Part shown: piece after piece, positions 1-10,317 of the stretch
Numbering within the stretch: the first letter of the stretch is position 1
Layout: each line of letters begins with the position of its first letter
Source of the DNA: Aquarana catesbeiana
Lineage: Eukaryota; Chordata; Amphibia; Anura; Ranidae
Assembly (NCBI RefSeq): GCF_042186555.1
Contig: NC_133334.1
Span: forward strand, 21,749,105 to 21,813,104
Direction: 5' to 3'
DNA: 64,000 nt
Made by a program: the position numbers and the translations under genes
The notes under the pieces: model-generated
Told to the model about the DNA's origin: nothing
Databases searched by the model: none
What the model saw: the letters and a program-made list of their open reading frames with translations, nothing else

Positions 1-192
1 AGGATCCCTCCAGCACTACATAACTTCCAGGGCAAAACAAAAAAAAAAAAAAAAATGCAGTTCTTGGCAAAATATTAACCAGTGGGGGCCTGGCTTAGCA
101 ATGCCCGAGTAGAGACGTGTATTGCAGGGGCTCCCGGCCTCAACCGATCCTTTTCGGCCAAACAGACGACCTGCTACGTTTATGGAGACGGA

Positions 193-1356
193 ATGAACAC
201 CCCTAAAGGATACAGAACCAGAGCGATCACAAAAGAGACGCGAACACCGACCACACAGCTCGGCATCCAGAGATATCTGACAGACAAAAGAGAGCTTTCC
301 CAGGACGCCATTGCAGCCTCTCCACGTGATCTCCGCACTGTGAGTGACTTTAACAACACCGATATGTCACAGGCACCCTCCCCGACAATATCGACAGATC
401 CAGGCCCATTCATGGGGACCCCCGCAGTGCTCAGATCGGCCACCGCTGATCCCACACCAGGCCAATCTCGCCTGGAAGACGATCTCCGCGCCATGCTACA
501 GGCCCTACCCACGAGGGCAGACATTGAGACGCTAATCCAGCGAGTAGAGGAGGCCCATAAAAGAGACATACAAGAAATCAAAACGGACATACAAACAATT
601 GACCACAGGGTGACCACCGGAGAGAGCCTAACATCCGCCCTGGAATCTAGGATTCTATCTCTAGAACAAGCACAGGAGTCCCGGGACAGGGAGCTCCAAG
701 AGGTGCAGCTTCATTTAGAGGAAATGGAGGACCGCAGCCGCCGCAACAACCTGAGGCTACGGGGGATTCCAGAGGCCACAGAATCTGAGGACTTGGCAGT
801 AACGGTCACAGCCATATTCCATCGGCTGCTGGAAACCCCACCACCTACCTTAGAGATTGACAGGGTCCATCGTGCGCTGGGGCCGAAGTCCACGGATCCC
901 GAGAGGCCACGAGATGTCCTGTGTCGCCTGCATCGCTATGCCCAAAAAGAAGTTATCTTACGCGCGGCCTGGGAGAGTGGCGAGGTTGAATTTGATGGCG
1001 CCCGTGTCCAGATACTACCGGATATCTCCAGAGCCACATTACAGAGACGAGCTATGCTGCGACCGGCACTGGAGGCCGCCAGACAACAAGGCTGCACTTA
1101 CAGATGGGGTTATCCCTTGGCAGTGACATTTCGCTCCAACCAAGCCGCCTTCACGTTGAGAACACCTTCGGACCTCCCCGCCTTCTTCACCTTCCTGGGG
1201 ACAGACCCGGTTCCAGTGCCGAATTGGCTAATGAAAATAACAAGGCCGGCGGGCCGATCGGGCCCAGTGGCAGCGGGCCCAGGCCGGAATACCCGCTCTC
1301 AGAGGCGCCGAGGAAGATCTCGACCCACCACAAATAACAGATCGCGTGAGTCATAA
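193..1356 (+). CDS. L1 ORF1 protein (RNA-binding nucleic acid chaperone)
   Basis: ORF1p of L1 elements trimerises through a coiled coil, coats the LINE RNA and forms the cytoplasmic ribonucleoprotein used for retrotransposition. From the first ATG the protein is 387 aa; a second in-frame ATG at 364 would give 330 aa. The frame is open upstream to at least 82, but only with a GTG. The N-terminal ~115 residues are Ser/Thr/Pro-rich. A heptad-like Glu/Arg/Leu stretch follows at about residues 120-185. Then comes the L1 signature MEDRSRRNNLRLRGIPE, marking the start of the RRM-type domain, and a C-terminal domain containing ILPDIS and FTFLGTDP. The end is strongly basic (RSQRRRGRSR). No zinc knuckle is visible, unlike Tx1-type ORF1. 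No frameshifts or stops are present. Confidence 0.88.
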   Translation: MNTPKGYRTRAITKETRTPTTQLGIQRYLTDKRELSQDAIAASPRDLRTVSDFNNTDMSQAPSPTISTDPGPFMGTPAVLRSATADPTPGQSRLEDDLRAMLQALPTRADIETLIQRVEEAHKRDIQEIKTDIQTIDHRVTTGESLTSALESRILSLEQAQESRDRELQEVQLHLEEMEDRSRRNNLRLRGIPEATESEDLAVTVTAIFHRLLETPPPTLEIDRVHRALGPKSTDPERPRDVLCRLHRYAQKEVILRAAWESGEVEFDGARVQILPDISRATLQRRAMLRPALEAARQQGCTYRWGYPLAVTFRSNQAAFTLRTPSDLPAFFTFLGTDPVPVPNWLMKITRPAGRSGPVAAGPGRNTRSQRRRGRSRPTTNNRSRES

Positions 1357-2931
1357 ACAAACATCAACCCGTGACTCTTCAACAAGCAGGGATGTATGGG
1401 GCTTCATCCGTGAAGCAAGTTATGTGTTATCCTCCAGTGGGGTTACTGTTCCTCTTTTGGGTTTTTTCTTTCGTGTTCTTTTTTTTTGTTCTTTGTTTCC
1501 CACTGGAGTTTTACCTGTTTTGATTAAAGGACCTGTCACCACGTCAAACCTAGTGCCGATATCCAACGAGCGGCGGTTACACCCCCGACTGGACCCAGGT
1601 GGACTGTATTGCTGCCGAGCTGAAACTGACCTGAACTCCCTATTGAACACATGGCTCCACTAGAGGAAACTTCTATACAGTCCGGGGTACAGTTCAGCAC
1701 CTTCGGTTACACCTCAATGAACTTCTGGAATATAAGTGGGATACTGCTACCGCTGCCTTTATTCGAGCTACCGAGACTTATGCTACCCAGTGGTGTCCTG
1801 AGAAGAGATGAGCTGAGTCTGGCGAGGTGCTGTTTGGCGCATCCCCACCCCCTCCCTCTAATGAGCAATACCTTCGGTGGCAACGGGTAATGGGCCCTCC
1901 ATCCTATACACATGCGACACTCCAGCCACTCTAAGAGCTCCGTTGCAACCAAAAATAAGGACTGGGAACCGGAAAGACTACTCATAGCAAACCCAGACTT
2001 ACAAGACCAGAACATGAACTTACAGTGTCTGTAATTCAACTCATTACTCACCAACAAAATGGTCGTTTTAACACCTGCATGTTAGATGGTAAGGATGCTC
2101 TGCACCGGTTTCACTCTAAATGACTTTTGGCTATGTGGTTTCTACCAGATCTCCTACTCCAGCATTCTTTATACGGAGACCGTAGACTGAAGTATGCTGG
2201 GGGGGAGTGTAAGAGCTAAAAGCTTCAGACTAACAATCCCTGCAGGGGAGGTCGGGCAAAACAATAAGCAGCAGAAAGGTGGAAGTCTATGAGGGGTGGG
2301 TAGAAACCGGCAGGGCCCAGATACACCAGGGAGGGGGGTGGGTGTGAGATGCCAGGGACACGATATAAGAGTACCCCACCCCTCCTGTTACCGACCTCTC
2401 TCTTGGAGGAAGGTCTACGAGGGCACACTGTGAAACTACGCAGTGGGCCTGGGGCCCTTGGTCTGAGAGACACAGGGCGGGAACTGTTGGATTTAGTGGA
2501 GATAACACGAATTGCAGACCCTCCCTGCAGAGTTAACATGTTTTAAAGATTACCGTAATAGAAACATTGTTGAAGAATATGGTTTCTGTTTTTTCCTTTT
2601 TATTTGAAGAATTTTATCAGTAATTTCTATAAACTTTCACCTGTAGAGCTTATTACGCTCAGAACGGGCTGAGAGGGATCTGGTTGACAACCGGGAGCCC
2701 CCCAAGGCCCTTACTGATCAAACCCCCACCTAGGCCTGCGCTCACCACTCAGGTTTTTCCTGAAGAGCGTATAAGCAAAATTTTGCTATTACCTTAGATT
2801 TCACTTAGAGGGTCATACACCCTCCTATTTCATTTTTTCTTTCCTTTTGACTTTATATCTTTTTCCAACTACTCCCCTCCCCATCCACCCCACTACACCA
2901 CCCCCCTCCCCCCACCACGCCCTCCGCAATC
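1357..2931 (+). other. Inter-ORF region of the L1 element
   Basis: This is 1,575 bp with no convincing coding frame; the ORFs in it are short and lack LINE motifs. It contains T-rich tracts near 1450-1500, a pyrimidine-rich stretch at about 2820-2930 just before ORF2, and a possible inserted LTR-like block at 2208-2692. Such a gap means ORF2 is unlikely to be reached by simple termination-reinitiation as in mammalian L1. It may carry an internal promoter or ribosome entry, or may have grown by insertion. Confidence 0.7.
2208..2692 (+). repeat. Possible solo LTR inserted between L1 ORF1 and ORF2
   Basis: The block begins TGTAAGAGCT and is flanked on both sides by GGGAG (2203-2207 and 2693-2697), as a 5-bp target duplication would be. 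It holds a TATA-like GATATAAGAG near 2361 followed by a GC-rich stretch, as an LTR promoter might. Against this, the 3' end reads ACAACC rather than the usual CA, and a 5-bp match can occur by chance. Treat it as a weak hypothesis. Confidence 0.25.
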
Positions 2932-5900
2932 ATGGACGAAATTACAATCGTCACCTTAAACGCAAAAGGCCTCAATGTCCCAGAAAAACGTAGAATGTTA
3001 CAAAATGACATGAAGCGCATGAAGGCAGACATCGTCCTGTTACAGGAGACACACTTTAGGGAAAATGCCTTCCCTATTTTGAAAAATAGGCACTACCCAA
3101 CAGTTTACCACTCGACATACAAGGAGGCCAAATCTAGAGGGGTTTCTGTTCAGATTTCGGCCAGAATCCCATGGACCATGACTGACATAAAGACAGACCC
3201 GATGGGCAGATTTCTCTTCCTTAAGGGAAAGATAGGAGAGACTAAAGTGACTATCGCCAACCTGTACGCCCCAAACTGCCATCAAGAAGTCTTCATTAAA
3301 AAACACATGAAACTTCTCCAAACCTTCTCTGAAGGTCAACTTATAGTTGGTGGAGACCTCAATATCCCCCTTATTCCTATGGAAGATACCTCGACGGGAA
3401 CGTCCTCCACATCTCGAGGTGCACACAAAATAATTCACTCCATACTACATGACACACAACTGATAGATGTGTGGCGCCTTTTCCACCCTGGAGAACGAGA
3501 TTACACGTTCTTCTCCCGCCCACATCACTCGTACTCGCGAATAGACTACCTCATGATACCCCATAGTCAATTACAGGCAATCAGAGATACTAACATAGGA
3601 TCTATTACATGGTCCGACCATGCCCCGGTCACGATGCGATACGCTTTGACTGATTTTTACAGGGGACAAAGAAAACCTTGGAGACTGAATGAGAGTTTGC
3701 TACAAGACCCGGAGATAGTAGCGGACGTGACGAAAGAAATTTCAAATTACTTTCAAGTAAACCGCACCCCAGACTGCGATGCGGGACTAGTATGGGAAGC
3801 GCACAAAGCTGTGATTCGGGGCATCCTGATAAAACATGGGGCTAGACTGAAAAAAATACGGACGGAACAAATGACCGCGATGATCAATAAACTACAGACA
3901 TTAGAACAAGCACACAAACAGGACCCTTCTAGACAACTAGGCGCCCAGCTAGATATGACACGCACGCAAATTATGGAATTACTTCAATTTAAAGCTAAAG
4001 CAGCGATGCAAATCTCAAAGAAAAAAATATATGAATCTGGAAACAAATGTGGTAGACTGCTGGCACAATCCCTACAAACACAAAAGGCAGCATCCTATAT
4101 ACCACACGTAACCTCACAAGCGGGCCATAAAATATCCCTACCCCAACAAATCACAAACGAATTTAAATCGTATTACGAGAAACTCTATAATATATCAACT
4201 ACACAGCCAACGACAGAACAGATGAGGGAATACCTGACTACCTCCCTTATGCCCACCCTGACGACTGATACAAGTGCATTATTAGAGGAACCTATCACAT
4301 TGACAGAAATACAAGTAGCAATTAAAAACACTAAGCCAGGGAAAGCCCCAGGTCCTGACGGCCTTACGATACAATACTACAAGGCTCTTTTACTGCCTCT
4401 GGGAGATCATTTGACCGAACTATTTAACGATCTTACAGAGGGAGGTTTGTTCCATAGATCCACACTACAGGCCCAAATATCGGTCATTCCGAAAGAAGGG
4501 AAAGATCCGACCCAATGTGGGAGCTACCGCCCAATCTCCCTACTTAATACTGACCTCAAACTATTTACAAAAATAATAGCGACCAGACTACAACAACACC
4601 TTCCCCACTTAATACACTTAGATCAAGTGGGCTTCGTTCCGGGTAGAGAGGCGAGGGACAATACCATCAAAGTCTTAAACCTACTACACGCAGCTAACCT
4701 CACCAAAATACCGAGTATATTTATAAGCACCGATGCCGAAAAGGCGTTCGACCGTGTAAATTGGTCCTTCATGTTTGAAACACTCCGACACGCGGGAATA
4801 GGCGATAACATGATGCGCTGGATAAAAGCGATCTACACCACACCGACGGCCAGGGTCAGGGCGAATGGCGTGATCTCAGACGAGTTTCCAATCACCAACG
4901 GGACGAGGCAAGGGTGCCCTCTATCGCCCCTTCTTTTTGCACTCTCTCTCGAACCCTTTCTGTGCCACATAAGGCTAAACCCAAACATATCGGGAGTTAC
5001 CATAAACCAGTCACAATATAAGGTGTCTGCATATGCAGACGACCTTATGTTCTCAATCACGAAACCAACGATATCACTCCCAAACCTATTTAGGGAATTT
5101 GACTTATATGGGTCCCTCTCAAATCTGAAGATCAATTTCACCAAATCAGAGGCTATGGGGGTGGGAATTCCTAAACCACAACACTCGCTTCTCCAATCTA
5201 GCTTCAATTTGAAATGGACTACTACCTCATTAAAATATCTAGGTACACACATACCACAAACCTTGTCCAAACTATACGAGTTGAATTTCCCACCACTTTT
5301 AAAAAAAGTCCAAGCTCTCTTAAACCAATGGGACACAGGACTGCACTCATGGCTGGGACGCTGCAACATACTAAAGATGTCTATACTACCTAAATTCCTT
5401 TACCTTATGCAGGCACTACCCGTCGCGATACCCGCGGCTTATTTCAGGAAAGTACAATCGCTCTTTACGACATTTGTCTGGGCCAAACAGAGACCACGAC
5501 TCTCTAACAAAATACTAATCCTCCCCAAACAACATGGCGGACTAGCACTCCCTGATGTGCGCACATACTATCGGGCAATACACCTAGGAAGATTGATAGA
5601 TTGGTGCCGTCATACCGATACCAAACTTTGGACTCAGATAGAACAGAAACAAAGTATAGTTCCACTCCGGAGAGCCCCTTGGTGCTGCTCAGCAGTTCCG
5701 ATTGAAATCAAGAAACACCCTCTAATAGGAAACACCATACAGGTCTGTGCTCGTCTTCTGCCCCGTGCATCCCTGTTCTCACCAAATTCTCCCTTATACC
5801 CAGTACTGGGAAACCCTTTGTTTGCGCCAGGCCTACAGGACGCAATCTTTGAGAGACTAGCTGGAGAGGGTCTTTATCAAGCCTCCCACTTTAGCGTTGG

Positions 5901-6726
5901 GGGGAGGTGGAGGACGAGCGCAGAACTTGCTGCACCTACGGGCCTTTACCACCTAGATTTCCTGAGGGCCCTCCAACTGAGCCATTTCCTCAAATCAATT
6001 CAGCCCCCCTCAAATGCCCTACCACCTACCACATTTGAGGACCTGTGCTCGACGCCGGGGGTGTTACAGCATACACTCTCTCTGACATATACCTTACTGA
6101 ACACTCCCACACCAGATTTCGTACCACCAGGCTTACTTAAATGGGAGAAGACACTAAACTGTAATTTTAACAGTACCAAAAGACAGCAAATTATTAGATT
6201 CACACACAAATCCTCGATATGCGCCAAAACCCAAGAAACGAATTACAAAATTTTAACACATTGGTATAGAACCCCAACACTCTTACACAAATACTTCCCA
6301 ATGACACCTGAACTCTGCTGGAGATGCCAAGCAGAAAAAGGGACATTATTACACATATTCTGGTCGTGCCCTAAACTGACGAACTTCTGGCATACAATAC
6401 AGACAATTATACAGAAATTTACAGACTATAACATTACTAATGACCCGGCATTTTTTCTCTTACATGCATCCAATATACCTACCAAAATATATAAAAAGTC
6501 TGTGCTCCGCCACCTTCTGGACGCAGCTAAAGCCTGCATACCGCTCCACTGGAAATCCCAGACACCCCCAACTTTAGGCTTGTGGATCAAAAAAGTAGAA
6601 GAAATCAAAAGAATGGAAGACCTTATACACACAGCTCAAAACAGACAGGAAAAATTCTCCAAGACATGGCAGTTGTGGAATATGTTCATTTATTCCAGCG
6701 AGGGCCAAACCCTGATGGAGACCTGA
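2932..6726 (+). CDS. L1 ORF2 protein: endonuclease / reverse transcriptase
   Basis: ORF2p nicks genomic DNA and reverse-transcribes the LINE RNA at the nick (target-primed reverse transcription). The frame codes for 1,264 aa without interruption, a normal length for L1. The N-terminal AP-endonuclease domain (about 1-235) shows TLNAKG, the catalytic Glu in LLQETHF, GGDLN at 140-144 and SDH at 228-230. The reverse transcriptase spans roughly 440-780: GKAPGPDGLT, YRPISLLNTDLK, GFVPGREARDN, STDAEKAFDRV, GTRQGCPLSPLLFAL and the active-site YADD at 701-704. The C-terminal Cys/His motif is C1129-x2-C1132-x8-H1141-x4-C1146. All catalytic residues expected of the family are present. The start ATG follows a pyrimidine-rich leader. 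Confidence 0.96.
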   Translation: MDEITIVTLNAKGLNVPEKRRMLQNDMKRMKADIVLLQETHFRENAFPILKNRHYPTVYHSTYKEAKSRGVSVQISARIPWTMTDIKTDPMGRFLFLKGKIGETKVTIANLYAPNCHQEVFIKKHMKLLQTFSEGQLIVGGDLNIPLIPMEDTSTGTSSTSRGAHKIIHSILHDTQLIDVWRLFHPGERDYTFFSRPHHSYSRIDYLMIPHSQLQAIRDTNIGSITWSDHAPVTMRYALTDFYRGQRKPWRLNESLLQDPEIVADVTKEISNYFQVNRTPDCDAGLVWEAHKAVIRGILIKHGARLKKIRTEQMTAMINKLQTLEQAHKQDPSRQLGAQLDMTRTQIMELLQFKAKAAMQISKKKIYESGNKCGRLLAQSLQTQKAASYIPHVTSQAGHKISLPQQITNEFKSYYEKLYNISTTQPTTEQMREYLTTSLMPTLTTDTSALLEEPITLTEIQVAIKNTKPGKAPGPDGLTIQYYKALLLPLGDHLTELFNDLTEGGLFHRSTLQAQISVIPKEGKDPTQCGSYRPISLLNTDLKLFTKIIATRLQQHLPHLIHLDQVGFVPGREARDNTIKVLNLLHAANLTKIPSIFISTDAEKAFDRVNWSFMFETLRHAGIGDNMMRWIKAIYTTPTARVRANGVISDEFPITNGTRQGCPLSPLLFALSLEPFLCHIRLNPNISGVTINQSQYKVSAYADDLMFSITKPTISLPNLFREFDLYGSLSNLKINFTKSEAMGVGIPKPQHSLLQSSFNLKWTTTSLKYLGTHIPQTLSKLYELNFPPLLKKVQALLNQWDTGLHSWLGRCNILKMSILPKFLYLMQALPVAIPAAYFRKVQSLFTTFVWAKQRPRLSNKILILPKQHGGLALPDVRTYYRAIHLGRLIDWCRHTDTKLWTQIEQKQSIVPLRRAPWCCSAVPIEIKKHPLIGNTIQVCARLLPRASLFSPNSPLYPVLGNPLFAPGLQDAIFERLAGEGLYQASHFSVGGRWRTSAELAAPTGLYHLDFLRALQLSHFLKSIQPPSNALPPTTFEDLCSTPGVLQHTLSLTYTLLNTPTPDFVPPGLLKWEKTLNCNFNSTKRQQIIRFTHKSSICAKTQETNYKILTHWYRTPTLLHKYFPMTPELCWRCQAEKGTLLHIFWSCPKLTNFWHTIQTIIQKFTDYNITNDPAFFLLHASNIPTKIYKKSVLRHLLDAAKACIPLHWKSQTPPTLGLWIKKVEEIKRMEDLIHTAQNRQEKFSKTWQLWNMFIYSSEGQTLMET

Positions 6727-7234
6727 ATAACCCTCCAATCAACCACATGGTAAATTAACATACGAGACACACATCTGTGTCACAAGTACGGTCATGCCTC
6801 GGAGAGTTCTCTAAATACTCCGTGATTGCGGGGCACGTGTCCACTCCCCCCCCCCCCCTCCCCCCCCACATCCTATCCCCACCTCTCTACCCCTACTCTC
6901 GCTCTTACTCTTTTTCTAATCTTAAGACTTTAAAGTAATAATGGTAGGAGGGGAGCCTGATGGACTGCACCACTTAATACAAGAATACTTAAAGAATACG
7001 TAGAATATTCCTCTTCCGGTTTATATTCTTGTTTTTTCCTATATTCTAATTGTTACCAAAGCGTTGAGACGACAGATGTTAACAGAAAGAAATAACAGGC
7101 TTAACTATATATTGGATTATATGTTTGTGCTCAACGTTATGACTGTTAACGTGTTGATGTTTACTATTTGTATGTCGGTCCATGCGGGCCCCCCTTGCCT
7201 GATATAAATAAAAAATTTAAAAAAAAAAAAAAAA
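6727..7234 (+). terminator. L1 3' UTR with poly(A) signal and tail
   Basis: About 480 bp of non-coding sequence includes a C-rich tract near 6848-6870. It ends with AATAAA at 7207-7212, followed by an A-rich tail that grades into TAAATAAA repeats. The C/G-rich tract resembles the polypurine/polypyrimidine tract seen in many L1 3' UTRs. Confidence 0.8.
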
Positions 7235-7496
7235 TAAATAAATACTTCAAGCTTTTTATTTTTTGTATTATTGTATTCTAACCTACTAGGGAAACTTTCC
7301 CCATTGCAATATTTACTGCAAATACGTGTTTTATATTTAGTGATTCCTGGTGCCCTCGGTGGGGGATCCTAGGAAGATCTGCTGCAAGGTCTGATAAAAA
7401 CAGTAATGGATGTGGTGGACTAACAATGGACTGTAGTATATCCCTATGGGAGTCCAGATGTAAAAGGATGTGTCCATCTATATCCAGTCAAGTCCC
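7235..7496. other. Unassigned spacer
   Basis: No ORF, repeat unit or RNA gene is recognised between the LINE tail and the minisatellite. Confidence 0.5.
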
Positions 7497-8601
7497 TTCA
7501 CCATACAGGGAGGAACCTAAGGTAACGAATGACCACCGTCAGCTCCCCTAAATGTCCATGGAGGGACTTGAGGTACTGACTGAAGACCATCAGCCCCCCT
7601 AAATGTCCATGGAGGGACCTGAGGTAATGAATGACCACCATCAGCTCCCCTCATTGTCCAAAGAAGTACCTGAGGTAAAGATGGACCACTGTCAGCTCCC
7701 CTAAATGTCCATGGAGAGACCTGAGGTAATGAAGGACCGCTGTCAGCTCCCATAAATGTCCATGGAGGGACTTCAGGTAATGACCGACCACCATTAGCTC
7801 CCCTCACTGTCCATCATGGAACCTGAGGTAATGACTGACTGCTGTCAACTCCCGTAAATGTCCATGGAGGGACTTGAGGTAATGACTGACCACCATTAGC
7901 TCTCCTCACTGTCTATCATGGAACCTGAGATAATGACTGACCACCATCAGCTCCCCTAAATGCCCATGGAAGGACCTGAGAGAATGACTGACCACCATCA
8001 GCTTCCCTAAATGTCCATGGAGAGAACTGAGGTGATGACTTCCCACTGTCAGCTCCCCCCACTGTTCATAGAAGGACCTGAGGTAATGACTGACCGTTGT
8101 CAGCTCCCCCTGTTGTCCATAAAAGGACCTGAGGTAAAAACGGACCGCTGTCAGCTCCCCTAAATGTCCATGGAAGGACCTGATGTAATGACGGACCGCT
8201 GTCAGCTCCCTTCATTGTCCATGGAGGGACCTAAGGTAATGACTGACCGCTGTCAGCTCCCCTCATAGTCCCGGGAAGGACCTGAGGTAATGACAGACCA
8301 CCATGAGATACTCTCACCATCCATGGAAGGACCTAGGGTAATGACGGACCACCATCAGCTCCCTTCACCGTCCATGGAGAGATCTGAGGTAAAGACAGAA
8401 CACTGTCAGCTCCCCCAAATGTCCATGGAAGAACCTGAGGTAATGACTGACTACAATCAGCTCCCCTCACTGTCCATAGAAGGACCTGAGGTAATGACTG
8501 ACCGCTGTCAGCTCCCTCCATTGTCCATGGAAGGACCTGAGGTAAAGACTGACCGCTATCAGCTCCCCTCATTGTCCATGGAAGGACCTGAGGTAATGAC
8601 T
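7497..8601 (+). repeat. 51-bp minisatellite, first block
   Basis: Imperfect tandem copies of a 51-bp unit built around GAGGTAATGACTGACCGCTG, CAGCTCCCCT and GTCCATGGAAGGACCT; roughly 21 copies. Because 51 is a multiple of three, long artificial ORFs appear on both strands (for example 118 aa at 8290-8646, with a 17-residue repeat). No start context or protein family supports coding. The array resumes at 9267. Confidence 0.92.
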
Positions 8602-9052
8602 GGGGTGGAGAAAAGGAAGCGCCACCTGAGTGCAGTATTAATATAAAAATTGAATGGCATATAAAAAATGAACACTTACAAGAAAGACAAATTAAAAAGG
8701 CTCATCTGTGAGTAGGCAGTGTGTATCTTCCTCTAATTCCAATCCGGAAGTTGTATCAGCGTTGTATCCGGAAGTCCTTGGATGACCCGTGACGTCACGC
8801 ACCTTCTCCGTGCGTTCCACGCCAGTCTCAGCTTCTCCCTGATGGCCTCAGGAAGAGATACCAGCTACAAGCTTCCATCTGCAGCCCTACAACGCTGATA
8901 CAACTTCCGGATTGGAACTCGAGGAAGATACACACAGCCTACTCACAGATGAGCCTTTTTAATTTGTCCTTCTTGTAAGTGTTCATTTTTTATATGCCAT
9001 TAAATTTTTATATTAATACTGCACTCAGGTGGCGCTTCCTTTTCTCCACCCC
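8602..9052. mobile_element. Fold-back (long inverted repeat) element within the minisatellite
   Basis: Arms of about 165 bp (8602-8766 and 8889-9052) are inverted copies, with outer ends GGGGTGGAGAAAAGG and CCTTTTCTCCACCCC and inner ends TATCAGCGTTGTA and TACAACGCTGATA. The ~120-bp loop is CpG-containing. No transposase is encoded, so this is a non-autonomous DNA element. Its flanks are the same 51-bp repeat, which hides any target duplication. Confidence 0.8.
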
Positions 9053-9266
9053 CTCTTGCAATACCACAGAGCCAGCTCTCTGAGGACAGCAGCCGCCTTT
9101 AGGACCAACCACCCCACTAGCCAGCCCTTCATATCTTGAACGAGAGACTATATTAACCCCTGGACTGACACTACTATGGCCATGGACTTTATGCCTGGCT
9201 AACTTTATATACCCCCAGGATTGTATGCATCTTTTGTATATGCGCTTACAGTTATTATCACCTTCA
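9053..9266. other. Unassigned segment between fold-back and minisatellite
   Basis: These 214 bp are neither the 51-bp unit nor part of the inverted repeat. They may be an asymmetric extension of the inserted element, since the array resumes directly after them. Confidence 0.4.
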
Positions 9267-9498
9267 TGAGGTAATGACTGACTGCTGTCAGCTCCTCTCA
9301 TTCTCCATGGAAGGACCTGAAGTAATGATGGACCGCTGTCAGCTCCCCTCATGGTCCATGGAAGGACCTGAGGTAATAAGTGACCGCTGTCAGCTCCCCT
9401 CATAGTCCATGGAAGGACCTGAGGTAGTAAGTGACCGCTGTCAGCTCCCCTCATAGTCCATGGAAGGACCTGAGGTAATAAGTGACCGCTGTCAGCTC
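9267..9498 (+). repeat. 51-bp minisatellite, second block
   Basis: About four and a half further copies of the same unit found at 7497-8601, in the same orientation. This shows that 8602-9266 is an interruption of one array. Confidence 0.9.
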
Positions 9499-9559
9499 TT
9501 TATAACAGATTTTATTTCCTTTCTTTCTTTCTATTATTACATGATATGAGGGAACTTCA

Positions 9560-9732
9560 CACTCTGCCTCAGAAGCGCGCGCACATCTTCCACTGACGGG
9601 AGCGCGCTTGGCTCACCAGCCTTCCCACAGTGCAGTGCGAGAGCGGGAAGCGGGATCTGTGACTGAGGAGAAGAGGAGGAGGGGGAGGAGGAAGAGGCGG
9701 CGGGACAAGATGGCGGCCGTGTGCGGAGAGTT
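9560..9732 (+). promoter_or_regulatory. CpG-rich promoter-like patch with YY1-type start motif and possible first exon
   Basis: A GC- and CpG-rich island (GCGCGCGC, AGGAGGAGGGGGAGGAGG, GGCGGCGGGACAAG) ends in ACAAGATGGCGGCCGTG (ATG at 9710). AAGATGGCGGC is the classic YY1 site found at start codons of vertebrate housekeeping genes. Possible splice donors lie at 9733 (GTGAGG, leaving the frame open: MAAVCGE plus two bases) and 9738 (GTAATA, after an in-frame TGA). No downstream exon that continues the frame was found, so a 5' UTR exon is also possible. Confidence 0.45.
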
Positions 9733-9905
9733 GTGAGGTAATACTGCGGGACTGGCTGAGAGTGCACAAGGCCGGAGGAGGGAGAAGAGGGCTGTGAGAG
9801 GTCCCTCCGTCCATGACAGGGAAGAGGGACGTGTACTGAGGACTAATCCTGAGGGATGATGGAGGCCTTTATTGGGGGGGTCTGGAGGAGGAAAGAGGGG
9901 GGGCA

Positions 9906-10137
9906 CTGCAGGACATGGGGGGCCTTATAACTAGAAACACGTCACAGTCATGTGTAAATATAATCTATATAATTTCTAATATAGTAATGGCGCATAATAA
10001 ATGTTTTTATATAATATAAATATTCTTAAATTATTTTTGACATATAACATGCACCATTACTTTTATATTAAAAATTTACATAAGATAGATTCATAATATA
10101 TTTTATAAAAATATGAATTTTTAAATTTCTCATATAT
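9906..10137. other. AT-rich spacer
   Basis: AT-rich sequence with no feature recognised; it leads into a microsatellite. Confidence 0.4.
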
Positions 10138-10138
10138 A

Positions 10139-10223
<85 letters not shown>
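10138..10223. repeat. (TG)n(TA)n microsatellite
   Basis: About ten TG repeats run directly into about thirty TA repeats. The ORFs on the minus strand with poly-(Ile-Tyr) arise from this tract and are not genes. Confidence 0.97.
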
Positions 10224-10226
<3 letters not shown>

Positions 10227-10317
10227 ATAGCAGTGGCAATGAAATGGCGGACTGAGTGACGCTCCGGTTTTCACCATTATCCCGCCAGTCTGCAGCACTG
10301 GATCTCTGCTGCTCAGC

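Larger units (their letters stand above)
82..7234 (+). mobile_element. L1-type non-LTR retrotransposon (LINE), both ORFs intact
   Basis: The element has the order ORF1 (coiled coil plus RNA-binding domain), ORF2 (AP endonuclease, reverse transcriptase, Cys-rich end), 3' UTR, AATAAA signal and poly(A). That is the architecture of the L1 clade. Neither ORF has an internal stop or frameshift, which is rare and suggests a young copy. The 5' end cannot be fixed: G-rich sequence starts near 83 and there is an unrelated A-run at 39-55. No convincing target-site duplication was found. The tail runs from A-rich into TAAATAAA-type sequence. The spacer between the ORFs (1.57 kb) is far longer than in mammalian L1 (tens of bases). 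Identity as L1-like is secure; the subfamily is not named. Confidence 0.93.

Noticed and set aside
3040..5369. Minus-strand ORFs of 132 and 178 aa inside L1
   Set aside because: Shadows of the intact ORF2 on the other strand.
8290..8646. 118-aa plus-strand ORF
   Set aside because: Product of a 51-bp unit divisible by three; ends inside the fold-back element.
7497..9498. CRISPR-like array
   Set aside because: Units are contiguous and diverged, without unique spacers, in a vertebrate-type genome; this is a minisatellite.
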